A stretch of DNA of 13,817 nt from an uncultured Vogesella sp. (GCA_946479405.1 CAMLGD010000078.1:1-13817), one strand, 5' to 3'; counted from the first letter of the stretch, positions 5,987-12,538 are shown. Made by a program: numbers and translations. The notes: a model not told the origin generated them from the letters alone.

Positions 5987-6685
5987 AGTGGCCGCCAGCC
6001 GCGCAGCGATGCGCTGACGCCACGGCTGCCACAGCAGATCGTGGCCGGCAAACAGCAGACAGCAGGCCAGCCACACCAGCCAGCCGCTCCACAGGTTGTG
6101 CGACAGGAAGTGCGCGCCGCGCAGCATCTGCCCCAGCCCCATCAGCATGCCGGCGCTGCCGCCCAGCCAGAACAGCCGCCGCGCCAGTGCCGGCCGGCTT
6201 GGCCGCAGCCAGTAACCCAGCGCCAGCAAGGAGAACCCGGCGGAGGCATGGCCGCCGGGAAAACAGCGCCCGGGGCCGGCATCCGCCGGCACCGCGTCGA
6301 ACAGGCCAAAGCGGCTGGCATGGCCGCCGAAGGCCTGCAGATCCCACGGGCAGGAGTGCGCGCTTTTCTGCTTCAGCCACGACACCAGCGCGGTGGCCAG
6401 CAGCATCACCGCCACCGCCAGCAATTGCCGGTAGTCGCGCCGCCGCCAGCCGGCGATGCCCAGCACCACGCCGGTCGCCACGATCAGGTACTTGGCCAGC
6501 TTGTGATTGAGCAGGTCCAGCCAGCCGGCGTTCTGTAGCGGGAAGTGGCCGCTGGCCGGATCGAAGAACAGTGCCTGCAGACGCAGATCCAGCATGGGAA
6601 AGCGCTCCAGCCACAGCAACAGCAACAGGCTGGCCAGCAGCCACAGCAGCTGGCGGCGGTAGAAATCGGCAGGGGATGCAGGCAT
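5960..6685 (-). CDS. PAP2-family membrane phosphatase, probably acting on lipid A or another lipid phosphate
   Basis: A 241-residue membrane protein with hydrophobic helices at about 11-28, 64-80, 87-103, 149-160, 171-186 and 197-215. The three PAP2 active-site regions are visible but atypical: K105-x6-C-P instead of K-x6-R-P, P143-G-G-H146 instead of PSGH, and R189-GAHFLS-H196-NLWSGW in place of SR-x5-H-x3-D. The catalytic histidines are kept, and the RGxHFxSHxLW form is familiar from a subgroup of bacterial PAP2 proteins. Such enzymes remove phosphate from lipid A or isoprenoid/glycerolipid phosphates at the periplasmic face. I chose the ATG at 6685 (GGAG 6 bases upstream) over a TTG at 6700. 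It lies just downstream of eptA but behind a terminator and has its own phased repeat array. A role in lipid A phosphate removal is inferred from this context. Confidence 0.8.
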   Translation of the reverse strand: MPASPADFYRRQLLWLLASLLLLLWLERFPMLDLRLQALFFDPASGHFPLQNAGWLDLLNHKLAKYLIVATGVVLGIAGWRRRDYRQLLAVAVMLLATALVSWLKQKSAHSCPWDLQAFGGHASRFGLFDAVPADAGPGRCFPGGHASAGFSLLALGYWLRPSRPALARRLFWLGGSAGMLMGLGQMLRGAHFLSHNLWSGWLVWLACCLLFAGHDLLWQPWRQRIAARLAATAKPGLSKS

Positions 6686-6734
6686 GCCAGGCTCCGGCAA
6701 ATAAGGGTTAGCGTGGCAGTGTGCCGCCGGTGGA

Positions 6735-6762
6735 TTAGCGGAAACTTAACAGCCGCTTAGCG
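6735..6762 (-). promoter_or_regulatory. Three phased WTTARC-type repeats upstream of the PAP2 gene
   Basis: ATTAGC (6735), CTTAAC (6746) and CTTAGC (6757) are spaced by exactly 5 bases, the same 11-bp period as the array before the PepSY-like gene. They lie 50-77 bases upstream of the chosen PAP2 start, a suitable place for an OmpR-family activator. Shared spacing and sequence with two other local promoters argue for one regulator; the regulator identity is inferred. Confidence 0.7.
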
Positions 6763-6779
6763 CAAACTATTCGACGCAT

Positions 6780-6807
6780 AAAAAAGGCGCCGCCCTGTGG
6801 CGGCGCC
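6780..6807 (-). terminator. Intrinsic terminator of eptA
   Basis: GGCGCCGCC (6786-6794) pairs perfectly with GGCGGCGCC (6799-6807) around a 4-base loop. On the minus strand the stem is followed by six T residues (6780-6785). It begins 21 bases after the eptA stop codon and separates eptA transcription from the PAP2 gene. Confidence 0.9.
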
Positions 6808-6827
6808 CCCTTATCCGGCGCGCGGGC

Positions 6828-8450
6828 TTAGCCCTGGCGGCAGGCCGCGTACATGTCCAGCGGCTTTTCGTACAGCGTAGTACGTACTGCCATCAGCCCC
6901 AGTACGCTGTGGAACAGGTTGTCCTGGCTGTAGCGCTGGTGGCTGGCCTGCTGCAGGCACTGCTGCCGCATGTTGGCCGCAGTCAGCCACTGCGGCGAGA
7001 ACCACGCCAGCATCGGAATGTGCTTCTGCGCGTCCGGCGCCACGATGTACGGCGTGGCGTGCAGGTACATATTGTTTTCGCCCAGCGATTCGCCGTGGTC
7101 AGACAGGTAGAACATGCTGCCGGCGATGTCCGGGGCGGCCTGCAGCCGCTTGATCACCTGCGCCAGGAAGTAATCGGTATAGCGGATGGTGTTGTCGAAG
7201 CCGTTGATGATGTCCTGCTGGCTGCACTTCTGCAGCTCGCTGGTCTGGCACTCCGGCTTGAACACCGCAAACTGCGACGGGTAGCGCTTGTAATACGCCG
7301 GGCCGTGGCTGCCCTTCTGGTGCAGCACGATCACCGCGTCCTGCGTCAGCCCCTTGAGCTTGCCATCCAGCGCATCCAGCAGAATTTCGTCGAAGCATTC
7401 CTCGCTATTGCAGAACTTGGGATCCTTGGCGCCGAACAGCAGCTGGGTCGGCACGCGGTTGCACACTTCCTTGCAGCCGGAATTGTTGTCCAGCCAGCTG
7501 ACATCCAGCCCGCTGCGCTTGAGGATGTCCAGCAGGTTCTCGCGGTGCTTGGCCTCGTCGGCATCGAACTTGTCGCGCGGCAGCGCCGAGAACATGCACG
7601 GCACCGAGATAGCGGTTTCGGTGCCGCACGACCACGCATCCGGGTAGTTGATCAGCCCCGGCACCTTGGCCAGTTCCGGGTTGGTGGGGCGCGCATAGCC
7701 ATTGAGCGAGAAATGATCGGCGCGCGCGGTTTCGCCCACCACCAGCACCAGCACCCGCGGCTTGCTGCCTTGCGGCCAGGCTTGATCGCGCTTGGCATCC
7801 AGCCCGATCTGCTGCAGTGGCTGTGCCTTGGCATACATCCGCTTCACGTAGGACGAGGTGGCCTGCAGGTAGTTGGTGGGAGTGATGGCAAAGCGCAGTT
7901 CGCGGTTATTGCGGAACAGCGAGGCGAAGTCCTGGTAGCCGGCCATCGCCACGCCAAACAGCACGCCGGCGGTAATCAGCAGCGCCAGCACGCGGCTGCC
8001 CACCTCGCGCAGCGCCGGGCGGAAGCTCAGCGGCGCCTTCCACAGCCACCAGCTGGGCAGCCCGCCCAGCAGCAGCACGGTGAGCACCATCTTCAGCGTG
8101 ATCAGATCGCGCACCTCGGCGCCATCGGTCTGCATGGCATTGCGCACCATGTTCATGTCGATCAGCACGCCGTACTGGCTCATGAAATAGGTAATGGCCG
8201 CGGTGGTGACAAACAGCACCGTCAGCAGCGGGCGGCCGATGCGCGGCCACACCAGCAGCAGCATCAGCAGGTTGAAAAAGGCGGTGACCAATACAAAAGC
8301 CATGCCCAGCATCTTGATGCCATGGCCGTCCACCGGGCCGACAATGGTCAGCATGCGTTGCCAGAACGGCAGGTTGAACAGCAGCACAAACAGCAGCGAA
8401 GCGCCCAGCGCCAGCCATTCCGCCCGCTGTGGACGAAGCAGTTTTTTCAT
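6828..8450 (-). CDS. eptA: Lipid A phosphoethanolamine transferase EptA (MCR-related family)
   Basis: A 540-residue inner-membrane enzyme that transfers phosphoethanolamine from phosphatidylethanolamine to lipid A phosphate, releasing diacylglycerol and lowering surface negative charge (a known route to cationic peptide and polymyxin tolerance). Five N-terminal helices lie at about 11-30, 47-68, 74-90, 118-137 and 153-170, followed by a periplasmic sulfatase-fold domain. Metal and catalytic residues are in place: E240 (VVGETARADH), nucleophile T279 (CGTETAISVPCMFS), H382 (HQKGSHGP), D451-H452 (YLSDHGESLGE) and H464. Cysteine pairs C275/C285, C326/C330, C347/C352 and C401/C409 match the disulfides of the family. 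The ATG at 8450 is weakly preceded by GAG. This is the usual chromosomal form; nothing suggests recent transfer. A two-unit phased box lies 70-86 bases upstream. Confidence 0.93.
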   Translation of the reverse strand: MKKLLRPQRAEWLALGASLLFVLLFNLPFWQRMLTIVGPVDGHGIKMLGMAFVLVTAFFNLLMLLLVWPRIGRPLLTVLFVTTAAITYFMSQYGVLIDMNMVRNAMQTDGAEVRDLITLKMVLTVLLLGGLPSWWLWKAPLSFRPALREVGSRVLALLITAGVLFGVAMAGYQDFASLFRNNRELRFAITPTNYLQATSSYVKRMYAKAQPLQQIGLDAKRDQAWPQGSKPRVLVLVVGETARADHFSLNGYARPTNPELAKVPGLINYPDAWSCGTETAISVPCMFSALPRDKFDADEAKHRENLLDILKRSGLDVSWLDNNSGCKEVCNRVPTQLLFGAKDPKFCNSEECFDEILLDALDGKLKGLTQDAVIVLHQKGSHGPAYYKRYPSQFAVFKPECQTSELQKCSQQDIINGFDNTIRYTDYFLAQVIKRLQAAPDIAGSMFYLSDHGESLGENNMYLHATPYIVAPDAQKHIPMLAWFSPQWLTAANMRQQCLQQASHQRYSQDNLFHSVLGLMAVRTTLYEKPLDMYAACRQG

Positions 8451-8519
8451 CGGTTCACTCGAAAGGGTTCAGACGGCAGGCACGCAGCCCGCCCAGCGTG
8501 TGCATTGCAACAGACCAGC

Positions 8520-8536
8520 ATTAAGCCAAACTTAGC
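8520..8536 (-). promoter_or_regulatory. Two-unit phased repeat (PmrA/QseB-like box) upstream of eptA
   Basis: ATTAAG (8520-8525), 5 bases, CTTAGC (8531-8536): the same 6+5 geometry as the arrays at 5948 and 6735, and close to the published PmrA-box form HTTAAD-N5-HTTAAD. It lies 70-86 bases upstream of the eptA start. A TGCAAT about 10 bases closer to eptA could be the -10. EptA homologues are classic PmrA targets, which supports the reading, although the acting regulator is inferred. Confidence 0.6.
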
Positions 8537-8577
8537 GCCGCAGGCTAGCGCAGCCAACATTGCCGCAGGGTATCGCT

Positions 8578-8636
8578 TTGTCACCGTTCCGTCACCGCCG
8601 GCTCACGGTATTGTCATGCGCGGGCAGCACTATCGT
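8578..8636 (+). promoter_or_regulatory. Pho-box-like array and promoter of plcP-agt
   Basis: Four heptamers with 4-base spacers, thus an 11-bp period: TTGTCAC (8578), CCGTCAC (8589), GGCTCAC (8600) and TTGTCAT (8611). The PhoB consensus is CTGTCAT repeated every 11 bp, so the outer two units match well and the third is weak. A TATCGT (8631-8636) lies about 10 bases after the end of the last 11-mer, the spacing expected for a -10 in a PhoB-activated promoter lacking a normal -35. The first gene starts at 8663. Phosphate control is inference from this geometry and from the genes it precedes. Confidence 0.65.
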
Positions 8637-8662
8637 GCGCATCTGCCCTGCGGAGATGCACC

Positions 8663-9505
8663 ATGAGCCACCGTTACCGCACCATCTGGCTATCCGATGT
8701 CCACCTTGGCACCAGCGGCTGCCAGGCCGGCTTTCTGCTGGACTTTCTCAAGCATAACGATGCCGACACCCTGTACCTGGTGGGCGACATCATCGACGGC
8801 TGGCAGCTGAAAAAATCCTGGTACTGGAAGCAGGCGCACAACGACGTGGTGCAGAAGGTGCTGCGCAAGGCGCGCAAGGGTACGCAGGTGGTGTACGTGC
8901 CGGGCAACCACGACGAGGCAGCGCGACAGTACGCCGGGCTGGATTTCGGCGGCATCGCCATCCGCAGCGAGGCCGAGCACCGCACCGCCGACGGCAAGCG
9001 GCTGCTGATCATCCACGGCGACGAGTTCGACGGCGTGATCCAGCACGTGAAGTGGCTGGCCTATGTCGGCGACAGCCTGTACACGCTGATACTCGGCCTC
9101 AATCGCCACTACAACTGGTTACGCCACAAGCTGGGGCGGCCGTACTGGTCGCTGTCGCAATACCTGAAGCACAAGGTGAAGAACGCGGTGAACTTCATCA
9201 GCGATTTCGAGCACATCCTGGCGGCCGAGGCGCGCCGCCGCGGCTTTGACGGCGTGATCTGCGGCCACATCCACAAGCCGGAAGTGAAAGACATCGACGG
9301 CATCGTCTACGGCAACTGCGGCGACTGGGTGGAAAGCCTGTCGGCGCTGGTGGAGCACCACGACGGGCACCTGGAAGTGGTGTACTGGACGCGGCTGGCA
9401 GCCCACGGCGCCGATATGCCGCCACAGCCCGCCACCCGCCCCGCCGCGCCGGAAACCCTGGCACCGCAGGCCGCGCAGCAGGAGACCGCCACATGCGCAT
9501 CATGA
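8663..9505 (+). CDS. plcP: Metallophosphoesterase, probable PlcP-type phospholipase C (LpxH-like fold)
   Basis: A 280-residue calcineurin-like phosphoesterase. Metal motifs in order: D12-V-H14 (SDVHLG), G41-D42-IID, G81-N-H83-D, H118-G-D and G201-H-I-H204. Automatic annotation usually names such proteins UDP-2,3-diacylglucosamine diphosphatase. Genuine LpxH, however, has GNRD where this has GNHD, and SDVHLGTSGCQAGFLLDFL, WYWKQAHNDVVQK and PYWSLSQYLKHKVKNAVNFI are the wording of PlcP. In Sinorhizobium and marine bacteria PlcP cleaves phospholipids to diacylglycerol during phosphate starvation. The ATG at 8663 has GGAG 8 bases upstream. The C-terminal ~30 residues are a Pro/Ala-rich tail. The gene overlaps the following glycosyltransferase by 13 bases and follows a Pho-box-like array, both supporting PlcP. 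A residual lipid A role cannot be excluded. Confidence 0.78.
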   Translation: MSHRYRTIWLSDVHLGTSGCQAGFLLDFLKHNDADTLYLVGDIIDGWQLKKSWYWKQAHNDVVQKVLRKARKGTQVVYVPGNHDEAARQYAGLDFGGIAIRSEAEHRTADGKRLLIIHGDEFDGVIQHVKWLAYVGDSLYTLILGLNRHYNWLRHKLGRPYWSLSQYLKHKVKNAVNFISDFEHILAAEARRRGFDGVICGHIHKPEVKDIDGIVYGNCGDWVESLSALVEHHDGHLEVVYWTRLAAHGADMPPQPATRPAAPETLAPQAAQQETATCAS

Positions 9506-10560
9506 TCGTCAGCGATGCCTGGCTGCCGCAGGTCAACGGCGTGGTGCGCAGCCTGCTGGAAACCATCCGCGAACTGCGCGCCAGCGGCCACGAAGTGGCG
9601 CTGATTACCCCGCTAGGCGGCGAGCACGACGCCGGCGACGGCTTTCGCACCCTGCCGCTGCCCAGCTACCCGGACATCCGCATCGCACTGTTCCCCTACC
9701 GCCAGGTGGCGCAAAGGTTGGCCGCATTCAGCCCGCAGGCGGTGCACATCGCCACCGAAGGCCCGCTGGGCTGGGCGGCGCGGCGCTGGTGCCTGCGCCA
9801 TGGCCAGCCGTTCAGCACCGCCTACCACACCCGCTTTCCGGAATACGTCGCCGCACGCGTGCGGCTGCCGCTGGCCATCAGCTACGCCTTCATGCGCCGC
9901 TTCCACGCGCCGGCGGCGGCGGTGATGGCGCCGACGCCCAGCATCGTGCGCGCGCTGCGCCAGCGCGGCTTCGGCAATGTGGTGCTGTGGGGCCGCGGCG
10001 TGGACACCACGCTGTTCAGCCCCGGCGAGCGCGAACGGCTGGACACCGCGCCGCCGCGCTTCGTCTACATCGGCCGCGTGGCGGTGGAAAAAAACATCGA
10101 GGCCTTTTTGCAGCTGGACTTGCCGGGCAGCAAGTGGGTGGTGGGCGAAGGCCCGCAGCTGGAGGAGCTGCGCCAGCGCTACCCCGCGGTGCACTTTGCC
10201 GGCGTGTTTCCGCAGCACGAGCTGGCGCGCTTCTACCGCGCGGCGGACGTGTTCGTGTTTCCCAGCCTGACCGACACCTTCGGCCTGGTACTGCTGGAGG
10301 CAATGGCCTGCGGCACACCGGTGGCCGCCTACCCGGTGGACGGCCCGCTGGACGTGGTGGGAGACAGCGGCGGCGGCGTACTGCATCAGGATCTGCGCAG
10401 CGCCTGCCTGCAGGCGCTGGCGCTGGACCGCGACCAGGTGCGCCGGGTGGCGGAGCGCTTTTCCTGGGCGGTGGCGACGCAGCAGTTCGAGGCCCACCTG
10501 CACCCGCGCCCGCTGGGCGAACAGGAAGGCATGGCCTTCACCGCCGGCGGCGGGCGCTGA
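9493..10560 (+). CDS. agt: GT4 glycosyltransferase, probable diacylglycerol glycosyltransferase Agt
   Basis: A 355-residue GT-B glycosyltransferase of family 4. The N-terminal acceptor domain starts MRIMIVSDAWLPQVNGVVRS and includes FSTAYHTRFPEY (H112). The C-terminal nucleotide-sugar domain contains IGRVAVEKN (193-201), VGEGPQLEEL (217-226) and TDTFGLVLLEAMACGTP. In the last, the usual E-x7-E pair is D261-x7-E269, a variant common in MgtA/PimB-like members. Having PlcP immediately upstream, overlapping by 13 bases, points to Agt, which adds a sugar to the diacylglycerol released by PlcP to make phosphate-free glycolipids. The start is supported by AGGAG 8 bases upstream. The sugar (glucose, galactose, glucuronic acid) cannot be told from sequence. 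A mannosyltransferase in polysaccharide synthesis is the alternative. Confidence 0.78.
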   Translation: MRIMIVSDAWLPQVNGVVRSLLETIRELRASGHEVALITPLGGEHDAGDGFRTLPLPSYPDIRIALFPYRQVAQRLAAFSPQAVHIATEGPLGWAARRWCLRHGQPFSTAYHTRFPEYVAARVRLPLAISYAFMRRFHAPAAAVMAPTPSIVRALRQRGFGNVVLWGRGVDTTLFSPGERERLDTAPPRFVYIGRVAVEKNIEAFLQLDLPGSKWVVGEGPQLEELRQRYPAVHFAGVFPQHELARFYRAADVFVFPSLTDTFGLVLLEAMACGTPVAAYPVDGPLDVVGDSGGGVLHQDLRSACLQALALDRDQVRRVAERFSWAVATQQFEAHLHPRPLGEQEGMAFTAGGGR

Positions 10561-10578
10561 GCACGGCGCCAAATGGGC

Positions 10579-10608
10579 TGCGGCCAACCTTGGGCAAGGT
10601 TGGCCGCA
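10579..10608. repeat. 14-bp stem-loop related to the intergenic repeat family; intergenic region 10561-10772
   Basis: TGCGGCCAACCTTG (10579-10592) is perfectly complementary to 10595-10608 around two G residues. The GCGGCCAAC / GTTGGCCGC ends match the terminal motif of the repeats at 534-1376 and a fragment at 12324. It lies 19 bases after the agt stop, between convergent genes, and could act as a bidirectional terminator, although no T run follows. I see nothing else in the rest of this 212-base gap. Confidence 0.6.
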
Positions 10609-10772
10609 TTGCTCTGCATCACAACAACGGGGTCACGCCCACGCGAGACAAGGCGATAACGGCTGCAGGAGCCGTGTTTATCCAGATGTAAACAAGCATG
10701 CCGCAACCGTTTTCAACACCGTCTCGCTGCCTTGGGATTACATCGCAGCAGATGGTGAACAGGTTCTGAGGG

Positions 10773-11675
10773 TCAGGCCGGCGCGTGCGTCGCCTTGCGC
10801 GCGCCCAGCTGGCTCAGCAGCACGCTGGCGACGATCAGCGCCGCACCGCCGACCTTGCCGGCAGTCATTACCTCGCCGGCCAGCCAGCCGATCAGCCCGC
10901 CCCACACCGGCTCCATGGCGTAAATGATGGTGGCGCGGGTGGCCGGCACGGTCTGCTGCGCCCAGTTCATCACGATCTGGATCAGCGCGGTGGCGGCCCC
11001 CAGCGCTAGCAAGCAGGTCAGCAGCAGCGGCTGCCACTGCGGCAGCGCCTCGCCGGCCAGCGGGGCACTGGCCAGCGACAGCAGCGCCACCGTTGCCAGC
11101 TGCACCAGCGCCATGCGCCCGGCGTTGCAGCCGGCGGCAAAACGGCTGATCAGGCAGATTTCCAGCGCGATGGTGGCGGTGGCGGCGATGGTCAGCCATT
11201 CGCCCAACCCCAGCCGGATGCTGAAGCCATCGACCCCGGCCAGCAGCAGCAGGCCGACAAACGCCAGCCCGACGCCACCCCACGCCGCCAGGCTTGGCCG
11301 CTGCCGAAACAGCAGCCACTGCAACAGCGGCACCAGCGGCACGTACAAGCCGGTGAGAAACGCCGAAGTGCTGCTGGCGATATGGCCCAGCCCCAGCGTC
11401 TGCAGGTTGTAGCTGAAATACAGGATCAGGCCGATGCCGATGCCGCCCAGCAGCTCGGTGCGGTTGAGGCCGGCCAGCTGGCGGCGGCACAGCAGCAGCG
11501 CCAGCACGGTGGCGATGGCAAAGCGCATGCCGACAAAGGCAAAAGCGCCGCTCCATTGCAACGCGGTCTGCACCGCCAGAAAGGTGCCGCCCCAGATCAG
11601 GGTGACGCCGACCAGTGACAGGTCGGGTAGCCAGGAGCGATGGGCCGCGGGGGCGGCAGCAGTGAGAGTGGACAT
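10773..11675 (-). CDS. EamA-family (drug/metabolite transporter superfamily) exporter
   Basis: A 300-residue inner-membrane protein with ten predicted helices arranged as two EamA repeats (about 15-145 and 155-290). Typical stretches are VGVTLIWGGTFLAVQTAL near the N-terminus, ASSTSAFLTGLYVPLVPLLQ in repeat 1, and TRATIIYAMEPVWGGLIGWL in repeat 2. These permeases export amino acids, their analogues or other small metabolites; the substrate cannot be read here. The open frame extends upstream to 12071, across the divergent regulator gene, but that part is antisense coding shadow. I therefore place the start at the ATG at 11675, which begins the first membrane repeat sensibly even though its ribosome binding site is weak. 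It is transcribed divergently from an XRE-cupin regulator with shared operators, which suggests repression until the exported compound accumulates. Confidence 0.88.
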   Translation of the reverse strand: MSTLTAAAPAAHRSWLPDLSLVGVTLIWGGTFLAVQTALQWSGAFAFVGMRFAIATVLALLLCRRQLAGLNRTELLGGIGIGLILYFSYNLQTLGLGHIASSTSAFLTGLYVPLVPLLQWLLFRQRPSLAAWGGVGLAFVGLLLLAGVDGFSIRLGLGEWLTIAATATIALEICLISRFAAGCNAGRMALVQLATVALLSLASAPLAGEALPQWQPLLLTCLLALGAATALIQIVMNWAQQTVPATRATIIYAMEPVWGGLIGWLAGEVMTAGKVGGAALIVASVLLSQLGARKATHAPA

Positions 11676-11711
11676 GGGGATGGCTCGCAGGTAAGGTGGC
11701 GCTTCAATTCT

Positions 11712-11727
11712 GTGCACTATACTGCAC
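11712..11727. promoter_or_regulatory. Operator 1 (GTGCA-N-TATA-N-TGCAC) between exporter and regulator
   Basis: GTGCACTATACTGCAC is a near-palindrome with 5-bp arms. Read on the minus strand it contains TATAGT, a good -10 for the EamA exporter, about 18 bases after a TTGCTC. A repressor bound here would block the exporter promoter. A second copy starts 28 bp further on. Confidence 0.7.
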
Positions 11728-11739
11728 AACCTCCTTACT

Positions 11740-11755
11740 GAGCAATATATTGCAC
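11740..11755. promoter_or_regulatory. Operator 2 and overlapping -10 of the XRE-cupin regulator
   Basis: GAGCAATATATTGCAC differs from a perfect palindrome by one base and matches operator 1 in the GNGCA-N-TATA-N-TGCAC frame. On the plus strand it holds TATATT (11746-11751), a good -10. Transcription would then start about 7 bases later, at or next to the A of the ATG at 11758. It therefore probably serves autoregulation, while covering the -35 area of the exporter promoter. Confidence 0.65.
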
Positions 11756-11757
11756 TT

Positions 11758-12324
11758 ATGAGCGAACACGCCCCCCTGCAAGTCTTCAGCCATGTCGCCC
11801 ACAACCTGCGCAGCGCACGCCAGCAGCGCGGCCTGAGCCAGGAAAAACTGGCCGCCAGCGCCGAGGTCAGCCGCCGCATGCTGGTCAACATCGAGGCCGG
11901 CGCCAGCAATGTCAGCATCGCCACCCTCGACCGCCTCGCCAGCGCGCTGGGGCTGACCTTTTCCGAGCTGGTGCGCGCCCCCGGCAGCGAGGCACCGGTG
12001 CGGGTGTGGCAGGGTGACAGCAGCGACAGCCACGCCACCTTGCTGCACAGCCTGGCACTGGCCGGCTGCACGCTGGAGCTGTGGCAGTGGCAGCTGGCGC
12101 CCGGCGACCGCTACCTTGCCGCCCCCGATCCGGCCGGCTGCGGCGAGATCGTGGAGGTGCACAGCGGCACGCTGCAGCTGGCCTACGCCGGCAACGAGCA
12201 CACGCTGCAAGCGGGCGACACCGCCGGCTACGGCACCGAGCACGGCTACCGCTACCACAACCCGGGCGACAGCCTGCTGCGTTTCCAGCGCAGCATCGTG
12301 ATGCCGGCGCCCACCAGCCACTAA
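11758..12324 (+). CDS. XRE-family transcriptional regulator with C-terminal cupin domain
   Basis: A 188-residue cytoplasmic DNA-binding protein. The helix-turn-helix domain is at about 12-72 (LRSARQQRGLSQEKLAASAEVSRRMLVNIEAG, with the typical SIATLDRLASALGL ending). A cupin fold follows at about 95-185 (GEIVEVHSGTLQLAYAGNEHTL, then AGDTAGYGTEHGYRYHNPGD), which usually binds a small effector. This is the SutR/PuuR-like architecture, used to control amino-acid, polyamine or sulfur genes. It is divergent from an EamA exporter, and two 16-bp palindromes between them are probable binding sites. No Shine-Dalgarno precedes the ATG, the next in-frame ATG is inside the HTH, and a -10-like TATATT ends 6 bases before it, so the mRNA may be leaderless. 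The effector is unknown. Confidence 0.88.
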   Translation: MSEHAPLQVFSHVAHNLRSARQQRGLSQEKLAASAEVSRRMLVNIEAGASNVSIATLDRLASALGLTFSELVRAPGSEAPVRVWQGDSSDSHATLLHSLALAGCTLELWQWQLAPGDRYLAAPDPAGCGEIVEVHSGTLQLAYAGNEHTLQAGDTAGYGTEHGYRYHNPGDSLLRFQRSIVMPAPTSH

Positions 12325-12369
12325 GGTTGGCCGCATGCGCTGGCGGCAAGCTACCGGCGGCATGCCGCC
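12324..12369. repeat. Repeat-family fragment and palindrome after the regulator gene
   Basis: Directly at the stop codon of the regulator, AAGGTTGGCCGCATG matches one arm of the stem at 10579-10608 and the terminal motif of the repeats at 534-1376. A perfect 14-bp palindrome, GGCGGCATGCCGCC, follows at 12356-12369. The second arm of the original stem is missing, so this looks like a decayed copy. Confidence 0.45.
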
Positions 12370-12430
12370 TGGCACTGGCGACCGGGTGTCGTATCCAGCC
12401 GCCGCTCCCGCCCTGATCCACCTGTCCCCC

Positions 12431-12463
12431 ACGCCAGCCCGGCTTGTCGCGCTGGCGTTTTTT
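12431..12463 (+). terminator. Intrinsic terminator downstream of the XRE-cupin gene
   Basis: ACGCCAGC (12431-12438) pairs perfectly with GCTGGCGT (12451-12458) around a 12-base loop. Six T residues follow on the plus strand (12458-12463). It lies about 107 bases after the regulator stop and isolates the nrdD promoter from upstream transcription. Confidence 0.85.
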
Positions 12464-12489
12464 ATCATGCCAACAGTATTTTCAGAGAC

Positions 12490-12538
12490 TTGATTCACAT
12501 CAATCACCACCACATGCTGCGTCCATACAATGCGCCAA
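12490..12538 (+). promoter_or_regulatory. FNR-dependent promoter of nrdD
   Basis: TTGATTCACATCAA (12490-12503) is a perfect FNR/ANR site (TTGAT-N4-ATCAA), centred at 12496.5. A -10 element TACAAT lies at 12526-12531, which predicts a transcription start near 12538. That puts the FNR site at -41.5, the standard position for class II FNR activation. Anaerobic induction fits the oxygen-sensitive class III reductase encoded downstream. Confidence 0.88.

Noticed and set aside
6828..8450. Acquired mobile mcr-type colistin resistance gene
   Set aside because: No insertion sequence or plasmid feature flanks it, base composition matches its neighbours, and it sits in a coherent chromosomal envelope locus; it looks like an intrinsic eptA.
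11676..12071. N-terminal extension of the EamA exporter frame by 132 codons
   Set aside because: The extension is antisense to the HTH part of the divergent regulator and crosses the operators. The exporter fold is complete from 11675.
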